NCBI RefSeq assembly: GCF_900102375.1
Contig: NZ_FNBO01000004.1
Coordinates: 1 to 64,000 of the forward strand
Reading direction: 5' to 3'
Source: Halorubrum xinjiangense
GTDB taxonomy: Archaea; Halobacteriota; Halobacteria; Halobacteriales; Haloferacaceae
Length of the DNA: 64,000 bases
Shown here: positions 17,600 through 26,501 of the stretch, in pieces
How positions within the stretch are numbered: position 1 is the first letter of the stretch
How the letters are laid out: each line of letters starts with the position of its first letter
Position numbers and translations under genes: made by a program
Notes under the pieces: model-generated
Databases searched by the model: none
What the model was told of the DNA's origin: nothing
What the model saw: only the letters and a program-made list of their open reading frames with translations

Positions 17600-17850
17600 C
17601 CAAAGCCCCAGCCGCGAGGCCGCAGTACGCTCGTTGCGCTCCTCGCTCGCTTCGCTCGCTGCGGTGCTTACGTCGCCTACTGCGGCCTCGCGACTGCCCC
17701 TTTGAGTCCCGCCCCGCACAGCAACCGCACCTCACGCCTCCCCAACCTCGCGGCTCACGGCTCGCGGCTTCGCCGCTCGCGTTCGCCGCGTCCCTCGCGC
17801 GTGCTGCCTCGCGGCCGCCGGGGGCGGCCGCTCGCAGGCACGCGCCACTA
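17600..17850 (+). repeat. Structured dispersed repeat, copy A
   Basis: First of five copies in the window. Order of parts: box CCAAAGCCCCAGCC, stem I (GCGAGGCCGCAGTA at 17614-17627 pairing with TACTGCGGCCTCGC at 17678-17691), box TGCCCCTTTGAGTCCCGCC, box CACGCCTCCCCA, a second hairpin region, then CTCGCGCGTGC and its partner GCACGCGC near 17839-17846. TTTATAAAT follows at 17857. No protein-coding content is credible here. Confidence 0.85.
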
Positions 17851-17990
17851 CCCGTGTTTATAAATGACGTCGTCGCCGGTCACGGCCATTTATAAACCAT
17901 CTCCGACTGTCGGGTTTCGTCGACACACCTCTTACCCGGTAACACCCGTGTCCGCGCCGATTCAAGTCCCTCCGGGACGTAGCATGTAGC

Positions 17991-19007
17991 ATGACAGACG
18001 AATCAGCGAACGCCGGAGACGGCCCGACTCCGACCCCCGGAATCCACCACGTGACCTGCGTCGCGGGCGACCCGCAGCGCAACCTCGAGTTCTGGGTCGA
18101 GACGCTCGGCCTCCGACTGGTGAAGCGCTCGATCAACCAGGACGACCCCGGGACGTACCACTTCTTCTACGGCGACGCCGAGGGCACGCCCGGCACCAGC
18201 ATGACGTTCTTCCCGTGGACGGACCTGCCGGAGGGCGATGTCGGCGCCGGGCAGGTCTCTCGGACCGCGTTCCGCGTGCCCGAGGGGAGCCTCGACTACT
18301 GGGAGGCACGGTTCGACGAGCGCGGCGTCGACTACGACGCCCGCGAGGAGCGCTTCGGCGAGACGGTCCTCCCCTTCCGCGACCCAGACGGGCTCCCCGT
18401 CGAACTGGTCGCGGTCGATATTCCGGACGACGACCCGACGACCGCGTGGACCGCGTTCGTCCCCGAGTCGGCCGCGATCCGCGGCTTCCACTCCGTGACG
18501 CTGTGGCTCGACGACCCCGAGCGCACCGAGCGCCTCCTCCGGACGATGGGGCTGGAGGCGGAGGCGACCGAGGCGGACGCCGCGGCCGGAAGCGACCGAA
18601 CCCGCTTCGTTGCGGGCGGGGACGTGGGCAAGTACGTCGACGTCGTGGAGACGGACCGACAGGGGAGTTCGGGCCGCGGCACGGTCCACCACGTCGCGTT
18701 CCAGACGCCGACGGACGCCGACCAGTCCGCGATGCGCGACGCGGTCGCCTCGATGGGGCTCCGCCCGACCCAGCAGATCGACCGCCACTGGTTCCGCTCC
18801 GTCTACTTCCGGGAGTTCGCGGGCGTGCTCTTCGAGCTCGCCACCGCCGAGCCCGGGTACGCGAGCGACGAGCCGCTCGACGCGCTGGGCGAGCGACTGG
18901 TGTTGCCCGGCCAGTTCGAGGACCGCCGCGAGGCGATCGAGGCCGGGCTCGCCGACGTGACGGTGCCCCGTCCCGACACCGAGTTCGCGGCGAACCGCGC
19001 GGACTAA
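17991..19007 (+). CDS. VOC-superfamily ring-cleaving dioxygenase-like protein
   Basis: 338 aa built of two vicinal-oxygen-chelate units. The metal-binding pattern of the PcpA/MhqO type of Fe(II) dioxygenase is visible: IHHVTCVAGDPQRNLEFW near the start, HHVAFQT near residue 227 and FREFAGVLFELAT near residue 273. Length and the FPW and DPDGLPVEL motifs match ring-cleaving dioxygenases found in many haloarchaea. The likely reaction is extradiol cleavage of a hydroquinone or catechol, but quinone detoxification is also possible. It follows the structured repeat copy A by about 140 bases. Confidence 0.85.
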   Translation: MTDESANAGDGPTPTPGIHHVTCVAGDPQRNLEFWVETLGLRLVKRSINQDDPGTYHFFYGDAEGTPGTSMTFFPWTDLPEGDVGAGQVSRTAFRVPEGSLDYWEARFDERGVDYDAREERFGETVLPFRDPDGLPVELVAVDIPDDDPTTAWTAFVPESAAIRGFHSVTLWLDDPERTERLLRTMGLEAEATEADAAAGSDRTRFVAGGDVGKYVDVVETDRQGSSGRGTVHHVAFQTPTDADQSAMRDAVASMGLRPTQQIDRHWFRSVYFREFAGVLFELATAEPGYASDEPLDALGERLVLPGQFEDRREAIEAGLADVTVPRPDTEFAANRAD

Positions 19008-19088
19008 GCGGGCGCCGAGCGGTCACTCGTTCCCGAGACTGCTCTCCGAGACCGATCCTTCTAATCGCGCGCGGCCGAACGCCCTCCC

Positions 19089-19946
19089 ATGACAGAGGAC
19101 CTCGGGACGCCGGTGCTGGACAATCACCTCCACCTCGACCCCCGACACGGCCGCGGGGTCGAGGCCGTCGAGGAGTTCGCCCGGCTCGGCGGCACCCACC
19201 TGCTCGTGGTGAACAAGCCCTCGTGGCTGCTCGACGTCGAGCCGGACGAGCCGGCCGACTTCCGGGCCGTCTTCGAGGAGACGCTGGAGACCGTCGCGGC
19301 CGCGACGGAGGTTCTTCCTGGGCGCGCGTGGCCCGTCCTGGGTGTCCACCCCGGACTGATAAGCCGGCTCGTCGACGAGCGCGGCTTCTCGCCGGAGGCG
19401 GCCCGCGACCTCATGCGCGGCGGGCTGGCGGTCGCGAGCGAGTACGTCGCGGACGGCGACGCGCTCGCGTTAAAGTCCGGCCGCCCCCACTACGACGTGA
19501 GCGACGCGGTGTGGGCGGCGTCGAACGCGGTCACGCGGCGCGCGTTCGAGCTCGGCGCCGAGGTCGACTGCGCGGTCCAGCTCCACACCGAGGCCACCGA
19601 GGACCTGACCGACCTCGCGGCCGTCGCGGAGGAGGTCGGGCTCGACCCCTCGCGCGTCGTCAAACACTACGCGGCCGGCGAACTCGCGGGCGTCACGCCG
19701 AGCGTGATGAGCGACAAAGAGCGGCTGGAGCGCGCCGCGGAAGCGGGCGAGCCGTTCCTGATGGAGACCGACTTCGTTGACGACCCGGACCGCCCGGGGA
19801 TGGTGTTGGGACCGAAGACCGTCCCGCGGCGGGTGCGCTGGCTGTTGGAGGAAGGGCACGACGACGCGATCCGGCGCGCGCACGTCGAGACCCCCCGAGC
19901 CGTGTACGGAATTGACACCGAGGCGACGCTCGAACGGGAGCCCTGA
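19089..19946 (+). CDS. TatD-family metal-dependent hydrolase
   Basis: 285 aa with a TIM-barrel amidohydrolase fold. The metal-binding start VLDNHLHLDP, the central ALKSGRPHYDV segment, QLHTEA, VVKHYAAGEL and the late METDFVDDP motif mark the TatD-like group. Members are divalent-metal nucleases or hydrolases of unknown substrate. The archaeal subgroup is distant from bacterial TatD deoxyribonuclease, so nuclease activity is not certain. It lies 81 bases after the VOC gene and could be cotranscribed. Confidence 0.82.
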   Translation: MTEDLGTPVLDNHLHLDPRHGRGVEAVEEFARLGGTHLLVVNKPSWLLDVEPDEPADFRAVFEETLETVAAATEVLPGRAWPVLGVHPGLISRLVDERGFSPEAARDLMRGGLAVASEYVADGDALALKSGRPHYDVSDAVWAASNAVTRRAFELGAEVDCAVQLHTEATEDLTDLAAVAEEVGLDPSRVVKHYAAGELAGVTPSVMSDKERLERAAEAGEPFLMETDFVDDPDRPGMVLGPKTVPRRVRWLLEEGHDDAIRRAHVETPRAVYGIDTEATLEREP

Positions 19947-20030
19947 ATCCGGGATTCTCGCGGGTGAGACGCGGTCTCGGGCGGCGATCGATAGGAAAGG
20001 CATTTGAGTTGGCCGGGCGACGTACGGCAC

Positions 20031-20612
20031 ATGACCGACGACGACGCCGTTGAAACGTTCTATACCGACGAACGCTGGCAGAACTGGCTCGACAGGCTGG
20101 CCGAAGAGGAGCTCGACCCCGAGAACGAGGACTCCGCCCGGCTCCTGTTGAACCTTCAGGACGACGCCGCCATCGCCGTGGTGAAGGTGCTGGCCGCGTT
20201 CGACGAGGACCGCATCGACGAGGAGCGCGCCGTCGAGGAGGTCCGCGACATCCGCGAGATCGTCCTCGCAGACGTCGAGTTCGACGACGAGGACAAGGTG
20301 ATGCTGATCGACGGCGTCCAGACCTCGCTCGTCCCCGTCTTCTACGCGGCCGAGGAGTACGTCGTCGGCGGCGTCGTCGACGGCGACGTGAGCGAGTTCG
20401 TGCGCGCGGCCGCCGAGGCCGAGGAGGGCGACGACTTAGACGCCGCCCTCGGCTACGTCGTTCAGGCCGGCACGCGCGTCATCGACGGCGAGGCGCTCGA
20501 CATCGAACTCGTCGAGGACCTCGAGTACGGCCTCGTCTCCGAGTGGGTCAACGGCCTCGACTCCCTCCAGTCGGCCATCGAGGACCCGGAAGTCGTCGAG
20601 GAAGAGGACTAA
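20031..20612 (+). CDS. DUF2150 family protein
   Basis: 193 aa from the ATG at 20031; a TTG at 20004 would add nine residues without family support. The protein is very acidic, all-helical and soluble, with the conserved WQNWLDRLAEEELDPENEDSARLL start characteristic of the haloarchaeal DUF2150 family. Function is unknown. The C-terminus ends in an acidic tail (EDPEVVEEED). Confidence 0.8.
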   Translation: MTDDDAVETFYTDERWQNWLDRLAEEELDPENEDSARLLLNLQDDAAIAVVKVLAAFDEDRIDEERAVEEVRDIREIVLADVEFDDEDKVMLIDGVQTSLVPVFYAAEEYVVGGVVDGDVSEFVRAAAEAEEGDDLDAALGYVVQAGTRVIDGEALDIELVEDLEYGLVSEWVNGLDSLQSAIEDPEVVEEED

Positions 20613-20687
20613 GCGTAGCCCCGCCGACCCGTTCGTCCAGAGCCCCGTTCGAGACACCGTTTTGAACCCTCGCGGCGTGAATCCTCT

Positions 20688-21170
20688 ATGGCGTTTCCCG
20701 CGGCCGAACTGGCGATAGCGCTGCTCGTCGTCTGGACGGCCAGCTCGTTCGTCCCGCTCGTGCCGAGCGGCGTCCTCGCGGCGTTGACCGTCGTCGGCTA
20801 CGCGTACACCACCGGCTTCGCGGAGCCGAGCCTCGGCGTACTGCTCGCGCTCGTCCTCGTCTCGCTTCTGGCCTCGGCCGCGGAGCTCGTCTCGGGGATG
20901 GTCTCCGGGAGGCTCGGCGGCGCGTCGACGCGGACCGTCGTCGTCGGCACGCTCGCGGGAATCGCGCTCCTGTTCGTGATGGGCCCGATCGGGCTCGTCG
21001 TCGGGCTAGGCGGGGTCGTCTTCCTCGCCGCCCTCTACGAGGAGGGCGCCGAGCCGCGGGTCGCCGCCCGGCGCGCCGCCTTCGCGGTGGTCGGCGCGCT
21101 CGCCAGCGCGTTCGTTCAGGCGGTCATGCTGGGCGCCGTCGCTGTCGTCTTCGCGGTCGCGGTCCTGTGA
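20688..21170 (+). CDS. DUF456 family membrane protein
   Basis: 160 aa with about five membrane helices. The glycine-rich core (FVMGPIGLVVGLGGVVFLAALYEE) with a conserved acidic end is characteristic of DUF456. These are inner membrane proteins of unknown role found in bacteria and archaea. It is convergent with the DUF63 gene, 21 bases away. Confidence 0.8.
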   Translation: MAFPAAELAIALLVVWTASSFVPLVPSGVLAALTVVGYAYTTGFAEPSLGVLLALVLVSLLASAAELVSGMVSGRLGGASTRTVVVGTLAGIALLFVMGPIGLVVGLGGVVFLAALYEEGAEPRVAARRAAFAVVGALASAFVQAVMLGAVAVVFAVAVL

Positions 21171-21191
21171 GGCCGGACACCGGAGCCGGCC

Positions 21192-22001
21192 TCACGCCGC
21201 CACGGAGAACAGCAGCAGGTTGTGCGCCGCCGGGCCGAGCCCCATCGCCGCGACGAACCCCAAGAGGAGGTACCCCTCTCCCGGCTCCTCGCGGACGTAG
21301 GCGGCGAACAGCCACACGACTGCGGTCGCGACCGCGAGCTTCACGAGGAGGAACAGCCATCCCTCGCCGACCACCGGGAGCGAGGGGAGTCCGCCGACCT
21401 CCAGCAGGAGCCGCGAGAGCGGCGTGCGCTCGCCGAAGCCGAGCTGGGTCGTCCCGACCGCGGTCGAGACGCCGTCGAGCGCGTGGCCGAACACCGCGAG
21501 CGCGCCGACGCTGCCGGTAATCGCGGCCTCGGGCCTGACGCGCGTCAGGCCGACCCAGGCGGCGCCCGCGATCGGAACGGTGAGCGCGAGCGCGACCGCC
21601 GACCAGCGCGCGCCAGCGGGGGAGAGTCCGGTGCCGACGGCGACCGCGACGACAGGCATCAAGAGGAGCCCGCCGGCGACCGCGAGCGTCACGGCGACGC
21701 GGTCCGGACGGACGGCGTCGGCCGCGAGCCACGCCGCGCCCGCGAGCGTTCCGACGGTGAGGTAGACGGTCGGCGAGCCGGCGAACGGGGCGAGCGAGGA
21801 CGGGAGCGCGTCGACGACGTAGAGGACGTGGGCCGCGGAGCCGAGCACGATCCACGGCGCGAGCGCCAGCACGCGACGCGCGGTGACCCGCGGGCGGCGT
21901 CGGCGGAGCGCGGCGACGACCCCGCCGGCGGCGAGCAGGACGACGAGGAGGTACGGCGCGGGCGGCAGCGTCGTGCCCGCCGGGAGGAGGCCGCCGACCA
22001 T
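21192..22001 (-). CDS. DUF63 family membrane protein
   Basis: 269 aa with seven or eight membrane helices. The GHALDGVSTAVG and GEGYLLLGFVAAMGLGPAAHNLL segments are typical of archaeal DUF63. The start ATG shares one base with the stop of the upstream uspA-like gene (TGATG), so the two are translationally coupled. Function is unknown; conserved His, Asp and Asn in the membrane suggest transport or an enzymatic role. Confidence 0.83.
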   Translation of the reverse strand: MVGGLLPAGTTLPPAPYLLVVLLAAGGVVAALRRRRPRVTARRVLALAPWIVLGSAAHVLYVVDALPSSLAPFAGSPTVYLTVGTLAGAAWLAADAVRPDRVAVTLAVAGGLLLMPVVAVAVGTGLSPAGARWSAVALALTVPIAGAAWVGLTRVRPEAAITGSVGALAVFGHALDGVSTAVGTTQLGFGERTPLSRLLLEVGGLPSLPVVGEGWLFLLVKLAVATAVVWLFAAYVREEPGEGYLLLGFVAAMGLGPAAHNLLLFSVAA

Positions 22002-22450
22002 CAGACGGACAGGACGGGCTGGCTCGCGTAGAGGAGGACGTACTCCGCGGCCTTCCCCAGCACCTCGCCGGGGTCGCCGGAGACCGGCTCGCGCGGGACG
22101 ACGATGAAGTCCGATTCCAGCTCCTCGGCCGTGTCGAGGACGACGCTCCCGGGGTGGACGGTCTTCACCGAGGTGGAGAAGCCGTACGCGATGGAGTTGC
22201 TGTGAGGCACCCCGGCGGCCTCCGCGCGGCGCGCGACGGAGTCGGTGAACGCCTCGGAGTCGTCGGCCACCTCGCGCTCGTCGACAACGCCGTGGTCGAT
22301 GGCGCGGACGACCTCCTCGTCGAGGACGTACAGCGCGTGGACGCTCGCGCCGTACTCGCTCGCGACCGCGATGGCGTAATCGACCGCCTCGTGTGACTCC
22401 TCGCTGCCGTCGACCGGCACGAGGACGAGGTCGATGTCGAGATCGGTCAT
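22001..22450 (-). CDS. Universal stress protein (UspA family)
   Basis: 149 aa from the ATG at 22450. The UspA fold begins with VLVPVDGSEESHEAVDYAI and ends with VLLYASQPVLSV. The usual ATP-binding loop GxxGxxxGSV is not kept; the corresponding region reads FIVVPREPVSGDPGEVL, so nucleotide binding may be altered. It is the first gene of a two-gene unit with the DUF63 membrane protein. Confidence 0.85.
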   Translation of the reverse strand: MTDLDIDLVLVPVDGSEESHEAVDYAIAVASEYGASVHALYVLDEEVVRAIDHGVVDEREVADDSEAFTDSVARRAEAAGVPHSNSIAYGFSTSVKTVHPGSVVLDTAEELESDFIVVPREPVSGDPGEVLGKAAEYVLLYASQPVLSV

Positions 22451-22756
22451 ACCCGACCCGTCGGCGGGGGAGGTCAAAAAGCCCGCCCCAACGGAGCGGT
22501 CCGACGACCGCACGGGTCCGCGATGTTCGCGGTACCCCGGTCTGCGCGATTCCGTCGAGGCGCTCCTGTTGAATCCGTTTCTTCAGACGAATTCTCGCCT
22601 GAAACGACTGGTCGCTGAAGCGTGCGAACTGACCGACGAGAATCCTACCAGTTTCAAATCTTGGACTACAATCCCACATCGAACACCGGCGGATATGCTA
22701 ATTCTGCTGTTTCAGACTCACCGAAAGAAGTAAGTACTTAAATAGCCTTGTGCGTC
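22451..22756. other. AT-enriched intergenic junction
   Basis: Base composition shifts here from the GC-rich core to the AT-richer accessory block. The stretch 22550-22733 is open on the plus strand and could be a gene remnant, but no family is recognised. AAGTACTTAAATAG at 22731-22745 is promoter-like. Confidence 0.4.
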
Positions 22757-24001
22757 ATGGCAACCGTGCTCACACTTGCCGTATTGACTCTTGTCTGGAG
22801 TATCTTTGTTCTGTACTCGCTGTCTGTTTTGTTTTGGCTATACGAAGTCCTCGTTCTCGCTCGCAACCAGTTAGTCTCGGCTGATGAACTGGCATACGGT
22901 CACGACGACGTACAGGTGCGGATATTGACGATTGGTGCCGAATCAGTCGTTCAAGCAACAGTTAACTCGGTCCCAGATGGGGTCGATGATATTCGAGTTA
23001 TTGCGGAAGAAGATATCCAAATTAGCGGGGCAACAGTACACGTAGTCCCCGATGAATTCGGCTGTAAGGCCCGACACAAGGGACGTGCGCTCGAATGGGC
23101 CCGTCGAAACGTTCCATGCTCTCATGAGTTTATTCTGTATTTGGACGAAGATACCATCGTCCAGCAATTCCGGGGCTTGCCCGACGCGGACGTTGTCCAG
23201 ATCACCGAGATGCCACTGTACACCGGCTCGTGGATCGCGTATTTATCAGAAACATTCCGTATCGGCTATCAGTACGAGCAACGTGCCTTCGGTCGGTTCA
23301 AATATCCACTCTACGCATGGGGTGGCGGCATTGCCATTCGAAAATCGTTAGAAGATGCGATTACGTGGGATACAGAGACGATCACAGAAGACACGAATTT
23401 TATTTGGCGCGCAGCACAGGCAGGCGACCTTGATTTCCGAGTTCTGAATCTGAAGTTTCGGAATCAGGCCCCACCGTCGCTTCGAGGAATGTTTCGACAG
23501 CGGCGACGGTGGTTTGCCGGTACCCAACAGTCATCAGACTTGCTTCCACAGAAGTACCGTCTCTTTCTTGGGTTCCGGATGGTTGCGTGGTCGCTGTCTC
23601 CACTAATCCCCGTCATGTCACTGCTGCTGTTTTTATTTCCACAGTTTCTTCCACAGCCGATATATTATCAATTCGGCTCACTCGCGATGTTTCTCGTCTT
23701 ATTCGTGATCACACTCGTCGGCGTGTTCGTGTATATCCGACGAGAACGGGTTCCCCTACTGGCTATCCCGCTGACACCCCTTTTGGTCGTCTTAAACACC
23801 GTTGGCGCTCTGTGGGGATGGATCTCTCCCGTGGAGACCTTCGCTGTGACTGAAAAGGTCGCACCAATAGCTGAAAAAGTTTCACCGAAAACAATAGAGA
23901 AAAAGAATCCATGGCTTGGAGAAGGTGACTTGGAGAATCATGATGGCGAAGAGCTCCTCATCGAAGACGGCGGTTTCGAGGCGGTAGTATTAGACGATTG
24001 A
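22757..24001 (+). CDS. Family 2 processive-type glycosyltransferase (membrane)
   Basis: 414 aa from the ATG at 22757. An N-terminal membrane helix is followed by a GT-A domain with the cellulose/hyaluronan synthase-like motifs: LYLDEDT (DxD), the TEDTNF segment with the catalytic acidic pair, and QRRRWFAGT (Q-x-x-RW). Three or four further helices sit in the C-terminal third, then a charged acidic tail. Proteins of this kind polymerise sugars and push the chain through the membrane. Sugar specificity cannot be read from sequence. The gene is clearly AT-richer than the flanking core and is followed by a secreted GH16 enzyme, suggesting a transferred polysaccharide module. Confidence 0.85.
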   Translation: MATVLTLAVLTLVWSIFVLYSLSVLFWLYEVLVLARNQLVSADELAYGHDDVQVRILTIGAESVVQATVNSVPDGVDDIRVIAEEDIQISGATVHVVPDEFGCKARHKGRALEWARRNVPCSHEFILYLDEDTIVQQFRGLPDADVVQITEMPLYTGSWIAYLSETFRIGYQYEQRAFGRFKYPLYAWGGGIAIRKSLEDAITWDTETITEDTNFIWRAAQAGDLDFRVLNLKFRNQAPPSLRGMFRQRRRWFAGTQQSSDLLPQKYRLFLGFRMVAWSLSPLIPVMSLLLFLFPQFLPQPIYYQFGSLAMFLVLFVITLVGVFVYIRRERVPLLAIPLTPLLVVLNTVGALWGWISPVETFAVTEKVAPIAEKVSPKTIEKKNPWLGEGDLENHDGEELLIEDGGFEAVVLDD

Positions 24002-24044
24002 TTGGTGGTGTGGATTAATATAATTCCGGGCAAAATCACAGATA

Positions 24045-24938
24045 GTGGTTTCAGATCGCTCTCGGCGAAGGGCTTTACTTGCTACCGTCGGATCCGTGAG
24101 TCTCGCTGGCTGTCTTCGTTCTGGGTTTGACGAGATAATGTCACGTGATACACAATCCGGTAGCGGTCCAGATGGTGAGTGGCAACTCGTCGTCGACGAA
24201 CAGTGGGAGTCGTTTGATACGGATGGATGGGGAGTCGGGTTCATCGACCCCGAAGACTGGATTCCAAATGATGATGCGACAGTGCGTGCGGACAACGTGA
24301 CAGTCAACGACAGGATATGTGAACTGACAATAGAATCTGAAGGGACTGGCCCGAGTGGTTGTTATCAGGGTGTGATTAATTCAAGTACCGGGGGAGAGCC
24401 CCATCACCCGACAGCGGGTATTCCGATCGACCCGACAAGGGGGCAGTACGTTGAGGCACGGCTCAAACTTCCCGGAAGAACCGGTATCCTACCCGCCTTC
24501 TGGATGCACCCGGCAAATATGAATTGGCCACCGGAGATAGATATTATTGAACTGTTCCAACCGGGAGAGAATCCAGAATCGGAACGCCAGCAACTTCACG
24601 TGAATGTTCACTGGAGCGAGTCGGGCGAGCCAAATGACAGAGAATCCCATACCGATAACCCGTTCTCAATGGACAGTGGAACCGATCTCACGGAGAGTTT
24701 CAATACGTACGGTTGTGCGGTGTTTGAAGATCGAGTCGAGTGGTACTTCAACGGGAACCATGTCGTAACACGCTCCTCACCACCAGCGATGATCCAGTCA
24801 CTGACTGCCCCTGAAGCCCGCCCGTTCGGCCTGATCTTCTCAAACCATGTTAACCGGATTGGGCAAGCAAATCTCAATGAGCGATGGACAGAACGACTTG
24901 CCATCGATTGGGTCCGAGTCTGGGAACTGAACTCGTGA
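24045..24938 (+). CDS. Glycoside hydrolase family 16 lipoprotein
   Basis: 297 aa from a GTG start. It has a Tat-like RSRRRALLATVG signal and the lipobox SLAGC, predicting a lipid-anchored external enzyme. The GH16 active-site motif ExDxxE is intact in PEIDIIELF, and the flanking PAFWMHP and VEWYFNGN segments are typical of the family. GH16 enzymes cut or rearrange beta-1,3 or beta-1,4 linked glucans and galactans. It starts 44 bases after the glycosyltransferase on the same strand, so the pair may make and trim or anchor one exopolysaccharide. Composition is AT-rich like its neighbour. Confidence 0.87.
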   Translation: MVSDRSRRRALLATVGSVSLAGCLRSGFDEIMSRDTQSGSGPDGEWQLVVDEQWESFDTDGWGVGFIDPEDWIPNDDATVRADNVTVNDRICELTIESEGTGPSGCYQGVINSSTGGEPHHPTAGIPIDPTRGQYVEARLKLPGRTGILPAFWMHPANMNWPPEIDIIELFQPGENPESERQQLHVNVHWSESGEPNDRESHTDNPFSMDSGTDLTESFNTYGCAVFEDRVEWYFNGNHVVTRSSPPAMIQSLTAPEARPFGLIFSNHVNRIGQANLNERWTERLAIDWVRVWELNS

Positions 24939-24951
24939 TGTTGTACTGGCT

Positions 24952-25320
24952 TTGACATCCTCTCCGCCCTGAAGGGCGAAGATTCCCACGGCACTGTACC
25001 TCTGGTTTGGGATGTTCACGGTTTGTAGCCGTCTTGCTGACGGCTACTGGCGGTGCCAACCAGCCGTTACCCCTATCCCGGCATGGGATTCGGAGGTACT
25101 TCTTATTGCCTGTACCCTATTTCGGCACGGAAGAGGGTGTCTTCCGCCTGAAATTAGGGAATCCCGATATTGTCCGATTAGTGGGGCGGGTAGACCGCCT
25201 CGGTTGTGTTTATCTACAGTTCCAACTCAGTTAAAACATCCGTTCAGTGCGTCGAACGTAGTTCGTGTAGGGGTGTCGGATTCATCCCTGCCGTGAACGG
25301 CGGGGCTTTCTCCTCGCACC
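24952..25320 (-). mobile_element. Internally deleted derivative of the IS200/IS605 tnpB element
   Basis: Both ends match the element at the start of the window: TTGACATCCTC with a hairpin at one end, and TGTCGGATTCATCCC, a hairpin and TTCTCCTCGC at the other. Inside, GTGCCAACCAGCCG and neighbouring codons match the last residues of TnpB (a GWLA-like segment followed by a divergent tail), but the rest of tnpB is gone. What remains is about 370 bases: the two ends plus the guide-RNA scaffold region. It could still move if a Y1 transposase is supplied. Confidence 0.8.
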
Positions 25321-25523
25321 TCCGTAAGTGATCCAGAAGAAGTATTCATATCAATTTTCACAGATATAGCCTTTGTGCTAGGATCGGTGTCTCGTATATT
25401 TTGTGACAGTGAAGCCAAGACTGGCCACGACATATACGCTCTGTGTCGGTCAATTCGCAGGCAGTACTGAGCGATCGAGGACGAAAAATATCGAACCCCA
25501 AGCATTTCAACGAAGCCGCAGGC

Positions 25524-26444
25524 TCAGAAATCGGGCAGTTCCCGCTGCCCGGCTTCCCGGCGCTCGACGGGCGGGACGTTGGTCGCGACGATCTCGTCGA
25601 CCGCGTCGCGGTTGTCGGCGTCGCTGTTGATCGCGCGGGTCGCGTCCTCGCGGTCGACGCGGAACCCGGCCTCGGCGTACGCGTCGTACATCACGCCGCT
25701 GTTCGAGAGGACGACCCACACCCCGGCGTCGTCGAGTTCGGCGGCGACGTCGAGCAGGCGGCGCTGGTCCTCGCGGTCGAACCCCGACGCGCTGTACTCG
25801 TTGAAGTTCGCGGTCGCGCTCATCGGCTCGTAGGGCGGGTCGAAGTAGACCAGGTCGCCGGGCTCGGCGGCGTCGAGGACGTACGCGAAGTCCTCGTTGC
25901 GGATCTCGGCGTCGGCGAGCAGGTCGCTCGCGCGCCGGATCCGGTCGCGCTGGACCCAGTCGGGGTCGGCGTACCGCCCGACCGGGACGTTGAACCCGCC
26001 GTCCGCGTTCTCGCGGTAGAGGCCGTTGTAGCAGGTGCGGTTGAGGTACAAGAGGAGGGCCGCCTCCTCCAGTGGGTCGAACTCCCCCTCGTACGGCCGG
26101 CGGTTGAACCGCGCGCGCTGCTGGTAGTAGTAGGCGTCGACGTCGCGGCCGCGGGCGGTCGCCTCGGCGTACGGGTGGTCCGGGTCGGGGTCGCTCTCGG
26201 GGTCGTCGAACGACGCGAGCCGGCCGATGAGCTCGTCCGGGCGGTCGCGAACCTGCTCGTAGAAGTTCACGAGCCGCGGGTTCGCGTCGTTGACCGTCGC
26301 GCGGGGCGGCTCCAGGTCGAAGAAGACGGCGCCGCCGCCGACGAACGGCTCGTGGTACCGACCGAACTCGGCCGGGAACCGGGCGTACAGCTCGTCGAGC
26401 AGCTGCCGCTTCCCGCCGGCCCACTTCAGGATCGGCTCGGCCAT
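25524..26444 (-). CDS. Dam-type DNA adenine-N6 methyltransferase, no restriction partner nearby
   Basis: 306 aa from the ATG at 26444. The Dam/D12 class signatures are all present: LKWAGGKRQLL (SAM binding), EPFVGGGAVFF, LYLNRTCYNGLYR and the catalytic VYFDPPYEP. Length is normal for a solitary Dam methylase. No restriction endonuclease gene is adjacent, so it may regulate gene expression, help repair or protect against incoming restriction. The target is not readable from sequence; relatives often modify GATC. The upstream partner in the same direction is a small winged-helix protein 57 bases away. Confidence 0.88.
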   Translation of the reverse strand: MAEPILKWAGGKRQLLDELYARFPAEFGRYHEPFVGGGAVFFDLEPPRATVNDANPRLVNFYEQVRDRPDELIGRLASFDDPESDPDPDHPYAEATARGRDVDAYYYQQRARFNRRPYEGEFDPLEEAALLLYLNRTCYNGLYRENADGGFNVPVGRYADPDWVQRDRIRRASDLLADAEIRNEDFAYVLDAAEPGDLVYFDPPYEPMSATANFNEYSASGFDREDQRRLLDVAAELDDAGVWVVLSNSGVMYDAYAEAGFRVDREDATRAINSDADNRDAVDEIVATNVPPVERREAGQRELPDF

Positions 26445-26501
26445 CGCTGTCGGGTGTCGCCCGCGCCCGGGCATAAACGTCCCGGGCCGCGTCCGCGGCG
26501 G

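Noticed and set aside
17429-17620. Possible CRISPR array
   Set aside because: The units are directly adjacent and identical throughout, with no variable spacers, and no cas genes are near.
17680-17720. Possible tRNA-like T arm in the CTTTGAGTCCC / TTCGAATCCC box of the structured repeats
   Set aside because: No matching acceptor, D arm or anticodon arm could be placed around it in any copy.
17360-17735. Minus-strand frames of 104-119 codons with a repeated GLWKCSPP unit
   Set aside because: They only reflect the 57-bp tandem repeat, whose length is a multiple of three.
22434-22733. Plus-strand frame of 99 codons before the glycosyltransferase
   Set aside because: The first part overlaps the uspA start and is unlike protein; the later part could be a remnant but I could not assign it, so it is noted only in the intergenic entry.
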